Shown: piece after piece, positions 13,285-22,952 of the stretch | Layout of the letters: every line of letters begins with the position of its first letter | Position numbering within the stretch: position 1 is the stretch's first letter | Assembly (NCBI GenBank): GCA_934670025.1 | Contig: CAKUOS010000038.1 | Location: 1-22,993, forward strand | Reading direction: 5' to 3' | Source: an uncultured Oscillospiraceae bacterium | GTDB lineage: Bacteria; Bacillota; Clostridia; Oscillospirales; Oscillospiraceae | Length of the DNA stretch: 22,993 nucleotides | Position numbers and translations under genes: made by a program | Notes under the pieces: generated by a model | The model's input: the letters and a program-made list of their open reading frames with translations, nothing else | Told to the model about the DNA's origin: nothing | The model's database searches: none

Positions 13285-15124
13285 TGGCGCGCTCTTTCGC
13301 CGGGCGCTGAAAAAGACTGCGCCGGTCTGGAGCCTGTTCGCGCTCTATGAGCTGCTGCTGCCGTTCGGCCTGCTGTCCAACGCGCAGCATTTCGACCGCT
13401 ATTCCATGGAATTTGCCTGCTATCAGACGCGCAGCATTCTCGAAACGGGCGTCACCGGCGCGTCCGTCGTCGCCTGCATCTACGGCGGCATTCTGGCCTG
13501 GGCGCTGTTTTCGTGGCTGTTCCGGGCAAATTCCGCGTATTTCCACGCCGCACTTCCCATTCGGCGCGAGACGCTGTTTCTGACGAATTATCTGACGGGT
13601 CTGCTGCTGTGCGCTGTGCCGGCGCTGCTGTCCGCGCTCGGGACGGGCCTGTTCGGCCTGCTTGCTGCGGATCGCGCGTCCATATCCGCCGTCGCGGGCA
13701 GCGTGCTTTTGCCCGCGTTACAGGCCGCGGGCGCGACGCTGCTGGGGTTCGTGTGCTTCTTCTCGTTCGGCGTGCTCGTCTGCACCGTCATCGGTCAGAC
13801 CGCAGCCGTGCTCATCGTCTACACGATCGCCAACTTCGCAGCCTATGTCCTCGCGTCCATCGTGCAGTTGCTGCTGTGCTCGTTTGTCTATGGGATGCCG
13901 CGCAGCCAGACCGATGCGCTCACGCGCATCGCCATCCGGATGTCGCCGGTCCTGGGCCTGATGGACGGCGGCTTCCGCGTGAAGACCGATTATGCCCTGC
14001 TTGCCTCCACCGGCTATTACGTCGATACCGACCCGCACCTTGTCGGCTGGGTCTATCTCGGGCTGCTGGCTGCGGTGGGTGTCCTGTTCGCCGTGTGCGC
14101 GTTCTTCCTCCTTAAAACGCGCGAGATGGAGCGCAGCGGCGACGTCATCGCCGTCGGCTGGCTGCGGCCGGTCGCGCTGTACGTGTTCACGATCGGCTGC
14201 GCGCTGGTGCTGGGCGAGCTGATGCTGACGCTCTTCCCGAGCAGCACCTCGAATAATTTCTGGTATGTGCTGCTGTTTCTGATCCTCGGCGCGTTCATCG
14301 GCTATTTCTTCGCGCAGATGCTGCTGCAAAAGACCATCCGCGTGTTCAAAACCGGCTGGCTGGGCTACGGCGCGTGCTGCCTCGTGCTGATCCTCGCGTT
14401 CGGCACGGCGAAGTTCGACCTGTTCGGCTATTCGTGCCGCCTGCCGGCGCGCGCGGAGATCGCCGCCGCGGGTCTCACCGTCAGCCAGTACGACAGCAGC
14501 ACCTATACCACGGACGACGCGGCGTTCATCTCCGACGTGCTCGCGCTCCACACGGCGCTCGTCGAGGAAAAATCCGCGCAGGAGGCGCGCCGGTCCGCCC
14601 TCACGCTCGGCACGGACATGACGCAGGCGTTCTACATCACCTACCGCATGACGGACGGTTCCGTTTTGCAGCGCTATTATGACATCGTCTACACCGACGC
14701 CGAGCTGGAGCAGCCGGACAGTCTCATCGCGCGCTTTGAATCGCTCTACAACAGTCCCACCGGCGTGCGCGTGCGCACGGGCTTTGACAAGCCCTATACG
14801 CAGGAAAACATCCTCGGCTGCACCGTCACATACAACTCGACGGGCCAGTCGACCATCCTCGCCGCGCAGGATGCGTGGAAGCTCTATACTGCGTGCGTGC
14901 AGGATATTGATAACGGCCGCCTCGGCGCGGAGGACGTCCGCTTCAATGCCAAGGAAGCGATGAAAGACAGCGACTTCACGCCGCTCTGGCTCCAGTTCAC
15001 CGTCGAGACAGGCCGCGGCACGCAGACGCTCTACGTCGACGCCATTCCGCTCACGGCATCCAGCACCGTCGCGGCGCTCACCGGGCTCGGCTTCGACGTC
15101 TACTGGCCGGGCGCAGAAGGATAA
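13259..15124 (+). CDS. ABC-2 type permease with large C-terminal extracytoplasmic domain
   Basis: The 621-residue protein has about eight to ten hydrophobic segments within residues 20-390 (for example 20-39, 63-87, 106-133, 145-205, 260-285, 303-325, 333-355, 366-391). A hydrophilic C-terminal domain of about 230 residues follows. The last segment is followed by KFDLFGYSCRLPAR, which places this domain outside the cell. It contains repeated YNS/YT turns but no motif I recognise. Permeases paired with YtrB-like ATPases sometimes carry such a domain (DUF6449-like, from memory and unverified). The start at 13259 has TTAGGAGG upstream and lies inside the ATPase gene, so translation is likely coupled. 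No terminator is visible after the stop, so some read-through into ridA is likely. Confidence 0.88.
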   Translation: MTSKISCFDGALFRRALKKTAPVWSLFALYELLLPFGLLSNAQHFDRYSMEFACYQTRSILETGVTGASVVACIYGGILAWALFSWLFRANSAYFHAALPIRRETLFLTNYLTGLLLCAVPALLSALGTGLFGLLAADRASISAVAGSVLLPALQAAGATLLGFVCFFSFGVLVCTVIGQTAAVLIVYTIANFAAYVLASIVQLLLCSFVYGMPRSQTDALTRIAIRMSPVLGLMDGGFRVKTDYALLASTGYYVDTDPHLVGWVYLGLLAAVGVLFAVCAFFLLKTREMERSGDVIAVGWLRPVALYVFTIGCALVLGELMLTLFPSSTSNNFWYVLLFLILGAFIGYFFAQMLLQKTIRVFKTGWLGYGACCLVLILAFGTAKFDLFGYSCRLPARAEIAAAGLTVSQYDSSTYTTDDAAFISDVLALHTALVEEKSAQEARRSALTLGTDMTQAFYITYRMTDGSVLQRYYDIVYTDAELEQPDSLIARFESLYNSPTGVRVRTGFDKPYTQENILGCTVTYNSTGQSTILAAQDAWKLYTACVQDIDNGRLGAEDVRFNAKEAMKDSDFTPLWLQFTVETGRGTQTLYVDAIPLTASSTVAALTGLGFDVYWPGAEG

Positions 15125-15129
15125 GCGCA

Positions 15130-15158
15130 TTGACTTTCCTCCGCCTGTGCGCTACACT
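15130..15158 (+). promoter_or_regulatory. Promoter of ridA
   Basis: TTGACT (15130-15135) and TACACT (15153-15158) are spaced by 17 bases, six bases after the permease stop. AGCGCA (15124-15129) and TGCGCT (15148-15153) form an inverted repeat around the spacer, possibly an operator. Confidence 0.75.
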
Positions 15159-15185
15159 GAAGAAAAACGCAAGGAGGAGCTTTCC

Positions 15186-15560
15186 ATGAAAACCGTTATC
15201 GCCACGGATAAGGCCCCGGCAGCCATCGGCCCGTATTCGCAGGGCATCCGCGCGGGCGCGCTCGTCTTCACCTCGGGCCAGCTGCCCATCGATCCTGCGA
15301 CCGGCGCGTTCCCCGACACGATCGAGGCGCAGACGAAGCAGTCGCTCGAAAATTGCAGGGCCATTCTCGCCGCGGCCGGGCTTACGATGGAAAACGTCGT
15401 CAAGACGACCGTTTTCCTCAAGGATATGAACGATTTTGCCGCCATGAACGGTGTCTACGCGACGTTTTTCCCCACGAACGCCCCGGCGCGCAGCGCGGTC
15501 GAGGCCGCGCGCCTGCCGAAAGACGCGCGCGTCGAGATCGAGTGCGTCGCATCGTTCTGA
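15186..15560 (+). CDS. ridA: RidA family enamine/imine deaminase
   Basis: The 124-residue protein is a typical RidA (YjgF/YER057c/UK114) enzyme, which hydrolyses reactive 2-aminoacrylate and related enamines to keto acids and ammonia and so protects PLP enzymes in the cytoplasm. Hallmarks are IGPYSQGIRAGALVFTSGQLP (split around residues 14-34), NVVKTTVFLKDMNDFAAMN (70-88) and ARSAVEAARLPKDARVEIEC (101-120). These include the substrate-binding Arg102 and the acidic residue of VEIE. It forms trimers in known members. The start at 15186 has AAGGAGG upstream. The in-frame ATG 13 codons earlier falls inside the promoter. The gene has its own promoter and a strong terminator. Confidence 0.95.
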   Translation: MKTVIATDKAPAAIGPYSQGIRAGALVFTSGQLPIDPATGAFPDTIEAQTKQSLENCRAILAAAGLTMENVVKTTVFLKDMNDFAAMNGVYATFFPTNAPARSAVEAARLPKDARVEIECVASF

Positions 15561-15582
15561 ACTGCACCAGATCGCACGGCAG

Positions 15583-15618
15583 AACGCCCGCAGTCCATCC
15601 GGACTGCGGGCGTTTTTT
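15583..15618 (+). terminator. Rho-independent terminator after ridA
   Basis: A 14-bp perfect stem (AACGCCCGCAGTCC with GGACTGCGGGCGTT) has an ATCC loop and a run of six T residues at 15613-15618. It separates ridA from the convergent response-regulator gene, which ends at 15626. Confidence 0.95.
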
Positions 15619-15625
15619 GCGTCTG

Positions 15626-16372
15626 TTACCCCTGCTGCTCCTGGTATTCCGTCGGGCTCATGCCGACGATCTTTTTGAACGTCCCGGAGAAATACGCGAT
15701 GTCGCGGTAGCCCGCGGCCTCGGCGATCTCATAGACCTTCAGCTTTCCTTCGCGCAGAAGAGCCATCGCCTTCTGCATCCGGCAGCGCGTCAGAAAGCCG
15801 CCGACCGTCAGGCCCGTCTCTTTCTTGAACAGGTGGCTCAGATGCCCCTCGCTCAGACCAAGCTGCGCGGCGAGCTGGCCGATGCCGAAGCCCGCGTCGC
15901 CGCAGTTTGCCGCGGCAAGCTCCATCGCCTCCTGCACATAGCGGCTCTTGCCGCCGCTTTTGATCGCAGGCAGCGGATCGGCCGCCGCGGCGCGATTGGC
16001 CGCGCGCTTTTTTTGCAGCGCCAGCACCGCGTTTTCCAGATCGCCGTCGTGAAACGGCTTCAGCAGGAAGTCCACCGCGCCGAGGCGAATGGCCTGCTGC
16101 GCATATGTAAAGGAGTCGTAGGCGGTCAGAATGATGACGTATGCATCGTTTCCCGCCTCGCGCAGCCGCCGCACCATCTCCAGTCCGTCCATTTTCGGCA
16201 TTTTCAGGTCCGTGATGATGAGCGACGGGCGGCATTCGGCCGCCGTGGCCAGCGCCTCTTCGCCGTTGGCGGCTTCGCCGACTACCACGCAGTCCAGCGC
16301 GGCCCAGTCGACGGCCAGCACGATGCCCCTGCGGATCATCTCCTCGTCTTCGACGACCATCACTCGCAGCAT
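15626..16372 (-). CDS. Response regulator, YesN type (receiver plus AraC DNA-binding domain)
   Basis: The 248-residue protein has a CheY-like receiver (1-120) with acidic pocket E8/D9/E10, phospho-acceptor Asp55 in ITDLKMPKMDG, Thr83 and Lys105. An AraC-type double helix-turn-helix (about 148-246) contains IGQLAAQLGLSEGHLSHLFKK (split) and ETGLTVGGFL. Its C-terminal half ends with GYRDIAYFSGTFKKIVGMSP. It is the output partner of the sensor kinase encoded immediately upstream. The kinase and regulator genes overlap by 13 bases. Start: ATG at 16372 with AAAGGAGG upstream. The longer frame to 16432 lies inside the kinase gene. Regulators of this class usually control a neighbouring transporter, here probably the divergent importer at 19569 onward (inference). 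Confidence 0.95.
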   Translation of the reverse strand: MLRVMVVEDEEMIRRGIVLAVDWAALDCVVVGEAANGEEALATAAECRPSLIITDLKMPKMDGLEMVRRLREAGNDAYVIILTAYDSFTYAQQAIRLGAVDFLLKPFHDGDLENAVLALQKKRAANRAAAADPLPAIKSGGKSRYVQEAMELAAANCGDAGFGIGQLAAQLGLSEGHLSHLFKKETGLTVGGFLTRCRMQKAMALLREGKLKVYEIAEAAGYRDIAYFSGTFKKIVGMSPTEYQEQQG

Positions 16373-18081
16373 TCCGTTTCCTCCTTTTGCATCGGCAGCC
16401 GCGCGAGAATGCACGCGCCCGGGCCGCCGCACCTGTTTTCCAGACGCAGGCCGAAGCCCTCGCCGTAATGTTTGCGCAGGATCGTGTCCACGTTCAGAAG
16501 GCCCAGATGACCCTTCTGCTCCCGCGGCGCGCGGTACGCGCCGATCAGCTCCTGCGGCAGTCCTTTTCCGTTATCCTCCACGCAGATGACGAGCGCGCCG
16601 TCCGCATCCCACGCCGAGACGCTCAGCCGCCCGTTCTCCACGCCCGACAGCCCGTGCAGGATCGCGTTTTCGGCCAGCGGCTGGAGCATCATCTTCGGCA
16701 CCATGCACCCGCGCAGCCGCTCGGGCACGCGGCACTCGTAGGAAAAGCTGTCGGACAGGCGGATGCGCTGGATCTCGATATACCGCGCGAGGATCGCCAG
16801 CTCTCTGCGCAGCGGCACAAATTCGTCCGGGGAGATGCAGAAGCGCAGGATATCGGCCAGATCCGTCGACATCAGCGCCACCTGCGGCACCTGATTGATC
16901 TTGCTGATCCACTTCATCGTGTCGAGCGTGTTGCACAGAAAATGCGGGTTCAGCTGCGCCTGAAGCATCCGGATCTGCGCGTCGTTGAGCGCGCGCTGAT
17001 TTTCCAGCAGCGCCTGCTGGTTGTGCCGCAGCGCCACGACCATGTCGTTGAACTGCCCGGCAAGCTCGCCGAGTTCGTCGCGCGCTCCCTCCGGGACCGG
17101 CACCTGCACGTCCAGATCGTTCTTCCCGACCTGCCGCAGCGCATGGTGCAGCGTCCCGATCGGGCGGAACAGCTGCCGGCTCAGCTGCAAGCTCAAAAGA
17201 ATGCTGATGGCCACGCACGCCAGCGCGCAGACCAGCCCCGCCGTGTACAGCAGGCGCAGCGTCCCCTTTGTAAACATCTGCGGCTGCTGCAAAACGAGAT
17301 ACAGCCCGGACGGTTCGTGGCAGCGCACCGTGTATACGAACTTGTCGCTCAGTCCCTGCATCGGTCCGCCCGCAAGCAGCTGTGCGCGCAGCGCGTCCGA
17401 GAGGCTTTGCAGCTGCGCCGGACGTGAACCGTAGACCGGCCGCCAATACGGCCCCAGCACCAGCAGCTCGTTCTGCGCGCCGGCAAGACCGCCGAGCAGC
17501 GCGCGCAGATCCGTCTCGTCCATGCCGATGACCAGATATCCCACCGGCGCGCCGAAACGGTCTGCCAGCAGAACCGCCGCCTGCAAGACCGGCGCCGCCG
17601 CGCCGGCGCCGTCCTCCGCCGTGCGGAACACCAGCGCGCCGTTTTCTGCGTGCGCGGCCTCGCGCAGCACGCCCCAGTTGACCGGCAGCGTCTTTTCCTG
17701 CGGCGCGGCGCGCGTGGAATAGCGCCAGCGGCCGCTGATATCGTACAGATCGAACCGCGCGAAGCTGCGCACCGACTCCGTCGCGTCAAACAGCTGTCCG
17801 TACACGCCCGAAGCCTCCGCGTCGTCGTCAAACAGCGCCCGCGTGACCAGCGGATTGCCCTGCACCGACTGCGCGGCCTGCGAAAAGCCCGCGCAGAGCG
17901 TATCGAGCGCCTCGCATACGCCCGTCAGCTGCTGCTGCGCGGTCTGCTGCGCCTCGGCCGCCATACGCAGGCGGAAGATCTGCACCAGCAGCGCCGACAC
18001 CAGCAGCACCGGCACGAGACTCGCCGCCAGCAGCGAAGCGTTCAGCCGCTGACGGAACGAAGAAAACCGAAACCGCTTCAT
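16360..18081 (-). CDS. Sensor histidine kinase, YesM type
   Basis: This 573-residue membrane kinase has a first membrane segment (about 14-36) and an extracellular sensing region (about 37-272). A second membrane segment (275-298), a HAMP linker (about 300-352), a His_kinase core and an ATPase domain follow. The phosphorylated histidine is His380 in AQLNPHFLCNTLDTMKWIS. The N-box is LQPLAENAILHGL (467-479) and the G1 box is VEDNGKGLP (501-509). A Cys replaces the usual Tyr/Phe in the FLxN core. The start at 18081 overlaps the stop of the binding-protein gene in an ATGA, and GGAGG lies inside that gene, so translation is coupled. It probably senses the ligand-loaded state of that binding protein through its extracellular domain. 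Confidence 0.95.
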   Translation of the reverse strand: MKRFRFSSFRQRLNASLLAASLVPVLLVSALLVQIFRLRMAAEAQQTAQQQLTGVCEALDTLCAGFSQAAQSVQGNPLVTRALFDDDAEASGVYGQLFDATESVRSFARFDLYDISGRWRYSTRAAPQEKTLPVNWGVLREAAHAENGALVFRTAEDGAGAAAPVLQAAVLLADRFGAPVGYLVIGMDETDLRALLGGLAGAQNELLVLGPYWRPVYGSRPAQLQSLSDALRAQLLAGGPMQGLSDKFVYTVRCHEPSGLYLVLQQPQMFTKGTLRLLYTAGLVCALACVAISILLSLQLSRQLFRPIGTLHHALRQVGKNDLDVQVPVPEGARDELGELAGQFNDMVVALRHNQQALLENQRALNDAQIRMLQAQLNPHFLCNTLDTMKWISKINQVPQVALMSTDLADILRFCISPDEFVPLRRELAILARYIEIQRIRLSDSFSYECRVPERLRGCMVPKMMLQPLAENAILHGLSGVENGRLSVSAWDADGALVICVEDNGKGLPQELIGAYRAPREQKGHLGLLNVDTILRKHYGEGFGLRLENRCGGPGACILARLPMQKEETECCE

Positions 18082-19112
18082 GGCGCCGCCTCCATCCCGA
18101 GATAAAACGCCCAGCTCATCAGGATCGCCTCGCGGTGTTCGCTCGCGTAGCTCACGTCGTATGTCACCTGCGGCAGCTGCGACAGCGCGGGCAGCGCGCT
18201 CGGCGGCTCGACGTCGCTGCGCACGGTGCGGCGGCAGAACTGCGTCTGCAAAAGCTCCTGCACGTCGCGGCTGACCGCAAAATCGACGAACGCTTCGGCG
18301 TTCGCGCGGTGCGGTGCGCCGCTTATGATCGCGCAGCCGTCCGGGACGCAGCTCGTGCCGTCGGCAGGGTAGACCACCGCGATCGCATCGCCCGCCGCCT
18401 GCCGGCGCAGCGCCGTTTCCTCCAGCGTCACGCCGACGAACGCCTCGCCGTTCGTGACCGCCGAGACGATCTCGCCCGACCCGGCGAGCACCTGCCCGTC
18501 GAGATTCTCCGCAAACGCGCGCAGCGTTTCATCCGGATCGCCGTCCACGGCGCACAGCATCGTCACCAGCGCCGTGTAGCTCGAACCCGACACCGCCGGG
18601 TCTGCGAACGCGATCCGGCCGCGCACCTGCGGGCGCAGCAGGCTTTCCCATCCGGTCACGTCCGCGCCGCCGATGAGCTTCGGATTGTAGATCAGCACCA
18701 GCGGCAGCGAGGAAAACGGCGTCCAGATATTGTCCGGAGCGCGGTACTGCGGCGCAAGATTGTCCGCGCCGCGGCAGACATAGGGCGAGAACAGCGCCCG
18801 GTAGGATTCCAGACTCTCCACGCCGCCGCCGAACATCACGTCGGCCTGCGGCGCGTCCTGCTCGGCGTCGAGCCGCTCCAGCAGCTCGTTCGTGCCGCCC
18901 TCCACGACCTCGACCCACACGCCGGTGCGCGCCTCAAATTCCTTGACGATCGGCCGCCAGACCTCTTCCTTGTGCGACGTGTACAAAACCAGACGGTCCG
19001 CATCGGGCGGCGCATAGTCCGAAACGTCCTGCGCCGCCGGCGCGCACCCGGCCAGCAGGCACAGAAGCAGGACCGGCAGTATTCGTTTGAGCAGAAATTG
19101 TTTGATCTTCAT
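18078..19112 (-). CDS. Extracellular substrate-binding lipoprotein associated with the two-component system
   Basis: This 344-residue lipoprotein has signal peptide and lipobox LAGC (Cys23). Its fold resembles class II binding proteins of iron(III)/2-aminoethylphosphonate/phosphoglycerate type. Evidence includes RLVLYTSHKEEVWRPIVKEF (40-59), FEARTGVWVEVVEGGTNELL (split), DVMFGGGVESL, VLIYNPKLI and FADPAVSGSSYTALVTML. It is the first gene of an operon with the sensor kinase and response regulator, and there is no permease gene on this strand. The same arrangement occurs in PgtC/PgtB/PgtA-like three-component regulators, where the binding protein serves signalling rather than, or as well as, uptake. 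The start at 19112 has AGGAG close upstream (five-base spacing). No clear promoter is seen in the 120 bases upstream. Confidence 0.9.
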   Translation of the reverse strand: MKIKQFLLKRILPVLLLCLLAGCAPAAQDVSDYAPPDADRLVLYTSHKEEVWRPIVKEFEARTGVWVEVVEGGTNELLERLDAEQDAPQADVMFGGGVESLESYRALFSPYVCRGADNLAPQYRAPDNIWTPFSSLPLVLIYNPKLIGGADVTGWESLLRPQVRGRIAFADPAVSGSSYTALVTMLCAVDGDPDETLRAFAENLDGQVLAGSGEIVSAVTNGEAFVGVTLEETALRRQAAGDAIAVVYPADGTSCVPDGCAIISGAPHRANAEAFVDFAVSRDVQELLQTQFCRRTVRSDVEPPSALPALSQLPQVTYDVSYASEHREAILMSWAFYLGMEAAP

Positions 19113-19130
19113 AATTCTCCTGTATGGGGC

Positions 19131-19200
19131 CGGTGCGCGTCAGAAAAGGTTTGGACGAAACGAGCCGCCGCGAACGCCGTCTCTTACTCTAAAGCCGTTT
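19131..19200 (-). repeat. Divergent copy of the nested-hairpin repeat (D2)
   Basis: On the minus strand, GCTTTAGAGTAAGAGACGGC, then GGCTCGTTTCGTC and TTTTCTGACGCGCACCGG follow the same order as copy C2 (TTAGAGAATAAGAAGC, ATTCGTTTCGGC, TTTCTGACGCGCACGCC). Inner pairing is poor here. It lies in the leader of the binding-protein/kinase operon. Confidence 0.55.
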
Positions 19201-19229
19201 TGGTTTTTACATTGGTCTTCCATATTTGT

Positions 19230-19336
19230 GTAGGGGCCGATGCCCACATCGGCCCGTAGGGAACCATCGAATTCGCCGAAGGATTTCGCGTTTCAGACGT
19301 GCATTCTGCCGGGCCGATGTGGGCATCGGCCCCTAC
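19230..19336 (+). repeat. REPIN-like inverted palindrome pair, copy D
   Basis: The left palindrome (19230-19255, headed GTAG) and right palindrome (19311-19336, ending CTAC) are exact 26-base complements. They are identical to those of copy C. The inner 55 bases (GGAACCATCGAATTCGCCGA onward) are close to copies A and C. It sits between two divergent operons. The rest of 19113-19568 holds D2, the operator-like palindrome and leader sequence, and no gene. Confidence 0.92.
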
Positions 19337-19478
19337 ATCTTCCCGGAAAGCTCTGCAAAAACCCGCGTGCGGCCCTGCAATTTTGCCCTAATTATAGCAC
19401 ACCCGCCGGGAGTTTTTCATCAATATCCCACAACAATCTCAGAGAATTACAAATAAACGCAGATTTGTCCCCTGTTCT

Positions 19479-19490
19479 TTTGTGCACAAA
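19479..19490. promoter_or_regulatory. Operator-like 12-bp palindrome upstream of the importer operon
   Basis: TTTGTGCACAAA is a perfect palindrome. Five bases after it lies TAAAAT (19496-19501), a candidate -10 box 67 bases before the binding-protein start. No good -35 is found at the right distance, which would fit an activator-dependent promoter. The binding factor is unknown. Confidence 0.4.
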
Positions 19491-19568
19491 CACCGTAAAA
19501 TGGATGCAATCGAAGCGGACGTGCCCGCACGGCCGCCCGAAAACCAAATTTATCAGGAGGAATACAGA

Positions 19569-21011
<1,443 letters not shown>

Positions 21012-21032
21012 TCTGTCAACCAGCACCTTACC

Positions 21033-21062
21033 GGCGCCCCTGGATGCGCATCCAGGGGCGCC
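21033..21062 (+). other. Intercistronic 30-bp perfect palindrome
   Basis: GGCGCCCCTGGATG and CATCCAGGGGCGCC flank a central CG, giving a fully symmetrical 30-bp hairpin 21 bases after the binding-protein stop. Only TTT follows, so it is probably an mRNA stabiliser or leaky attenuator rather than a full terminator. Confidence 0.75.
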
Positions 21063-21119
21063 TTTGCAAAAACATACCCCATCATCCGCCCTTCAAACCT
21101 GAGAAAAGAGGAGGAAGCC

Positions 21120-22949
21120 ATGAGCCGACCCACTACCCTCCGCGCAAGCAGATCCACGATTGTGCTCAATAAGGTCAAGACCTTCTTTTCCAAGCCGCAC
21201 AACGTCATTCTGCTGCTGCTTGGCATTGTCCTGACCTTCACCACGGTCGCGCCGATCGTCGCCATCGTGGAAGATACCTTCAAAATTCACGCCGGCACCA
21301 TTGACGCCCATCTGACCGGGCAGGCGTCCGGCTATACGACCGTCAACTACACCGACCTTTTCACCAGCCGCATGGCAAAGACGAATCTGTGGACGCCGCT
21401 TCTCAACACGGTGCTCCTCGCTGTCGGCACGTGCGTGGTGTCCATTCTCTACGGCGGGCTGTTTGCGTTTTTGATTACGCGCACCGACCTTGCGTGGAGA
21501 AAATATCTGAGCTCCATCTTTATTTTCCCGTACATCATGCCGCAGTGGACGCTGGCCGTCGTGTGGCAGAACCTGTTTAACTCCAACGCCGTCACCGGCA
21601 CGTCCAACGGTTTGCTTGCCGCCCTGTTCGGCGTCAACATGCCGATGTGGTGGTGCAAGGGCCTGTTCCCGAGCCTGATGGTTCTGGGCCTTCACTACGC
21701 GCCGTTCGCCTATATCCTCATCGGCGGCATTTTCCGCAACATGGACGCCAATCTTGAAGAGGCCGCGACCATTCTCGACACGCCCAAGTGGAAGACCATG
21801 TTCCGCATTACGCTTCCGATGGTCAAGCCCGCGATTTTGTCCACCATTCTGCTGGTCTTCGGCAGCGCGATGGGCTCTTACCCGGTGCCGCATTATCTGG
21901 GCCTGAGCACGCTGTCGACCAAGTATGTCTCGATGAACTCCAAGTATACGGGTGAAGCGAGCATTCTTGCCATCATCATGATGGTCTTCGGCGTGGCGAT
22001 CATGCTTCTGAACCAGCTCTCGCTCAGAAGCCGCAAGAATTACACGACTGTCACCGGCAAGTCCGGCCAGATCTCCAAGATCACGCTCGGCAAAACCGGC
22101 CGCGTCGTCATCGCCTTGATCCTTGTGATTCTCACGTTCTTCACGAGCATCTTCCCCATCATTTCCTTCGCGTTCGAGACGTTCCTGCCGAATCCGGGCG
22201 ACTATTCGTTCCTGTACACGGGCGACGCGTCGAACCTCACGACCAAGTGGTGGGTCACGGCGGAGAACGTCACCGAAAACGGCATGTACGGCCAGAAGGG
22301 CATTTTGTATAACGAGACGATCTGGCGTGCGTTCAAGGGCACGATCCTTGTCTCCGTGGCCTGTGCGCTGCTGGCCGGCTCCATCGGCACGATGATCGGC
22401 TACGCCGTCTCGAAAAACCGCCGCAGCCGCTGGGCAAACTATGTGAACTCCGTCGCCTTCCTGCCGTATCTCATGCCGTCCATCGCCGTGGGCGTCGCGT
22501 TCTTCATCCTGTTCTCGACGGAAAAGCTGAACCTGTTCAATACCTACACGCTGCTCATTATCGTCGGCACGGTCAAATACATCCCGTTTGCCAGCCGCAG
22601 CAGCCTCAATTCCATGCTCCAGCTGTCGGGCGAGATCGAAGAAGCGGCCATCATTCAGGATATTCCCTGGATCAAGCGCATGACCCGCATCATCATCCCC
22701 ATCCAGAAATCCTCGATCATTTCCGGTTTCCTGCTGCCGTTCATGACGTGCCTGCGTGAGCTGTCGCTGTTCATGCTGCTGTGCGTGCAGGGCTTCATCC
22801 TCTCGACGACGCTGGACTACTTCGACGAGATGGGCCTCTACGCGTTCTCCAGCGGCATCAACCTGATCCTGATCGTGACCATTCTGGTCTGCAACACCCT
22901 CGTCAACAAAATCACGGGCGCAAGCCTGGATAAAGGAATCGGAGGTTAA
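21120..22949 (+). CDS. ABC importer permease, fused two-domain (FbpB/ThiP type)
   Basis: The 609-residue protein contains two permease halves in one chain, about twelve membrane segments in all. Each half has its own EAA loop: LEEAATILDTPKWKTMF (212-228) with ITLPM, and IEEAAIIQDIPWIKRMT (506-522) with IIIPI. Fused permeases of this kind serve iron(III), thiamine, phosphonate and some sugar-phosphate importers. The second half has a long extracellular loop (about 350-400, with WWVTAENVTENGMYGQKG). The start at 21120 has GAGGAGG upstream. The stop is three bases before the ATPase start. It works with the preceding binding lipoprotein, and regulation by the divergent kinase/regulator pair is likely but not shown. 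Confidence 0.93.
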   Translation: MSRPTTLRASRSTIVLNKVKTFFSKPHNVILLLLGIVLTFTTVAPIVAIVEDTFKIHAGTIDAHLTGQASGYTTVNYTDLFTSRMAKTNLWTPLLNTVLLAVGTCVVSILYGGLFAFLITRTDLAWRKYLSSIFIFPYIMPQWTLAVVWQNLFNSNAVTGTSNGLLAALFGVNMPMWWCKGLFPSLMVLGLHYAPFAYILIGGIFRNMDANLEEAATILDTPKWKTMFRITLPMVKPAILSTILLVFGSAMGSYPVPHYLGLSTLSTKYVSMNSKYTGEASILAIIMMVFGVAIMLLNQLSLRSRKNYTTVTGKSGQISKITLGKTGRVVIALILVILTFFTSIFPIISFAFETFLPNPGDYSFLYTGDASNLTTKWWVTAENVTENGMYGQKGILYNETIWRAFKGTILVSVACALLAGSIGTMIGYAVSKNRRSRWANYVNSVAFLPYLMPSIAVGVAFFILFSTEKLNLFNTYTLLIIVGTVKYIPFASRSSLNSMLQLSGEIEEAAIIQDIPWIKRMTRIIIPIQKSSIISGFLLPFMTCLRELSLFMLLCVQGFILSTTLDYFDEMGLYAFSSGINLILIVTILVCNTLVNKITGASLDKGIGG

Positions 22950-22952
22950 ATC

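Noticed and set aside
13718..15130. 470-codon minus-strand frame opposite the ABC-2 permease
   Set aside because: Composition dominated by Arg, Glu, Asp, His and Ala, with no hydrophobic core or motif. It is a shadow of the permease codons.
18135..19259. 374-codon plus-strand frame opposite the binding lipoprotein
   Set aside because: It has no motif or start signal and runs into repeat sequence. The opposite strand has a lipobox and coupled overlap with the kinase gene.
19391..19396. TATAAT on the minus strand as promoter of the binding-protein/kinase operon
   Set aside because: The nearest -35-like TTGATG is 21 bases away. A transcript would have to cross the REPIN-like hairpins before the gene, so the case is too weak.
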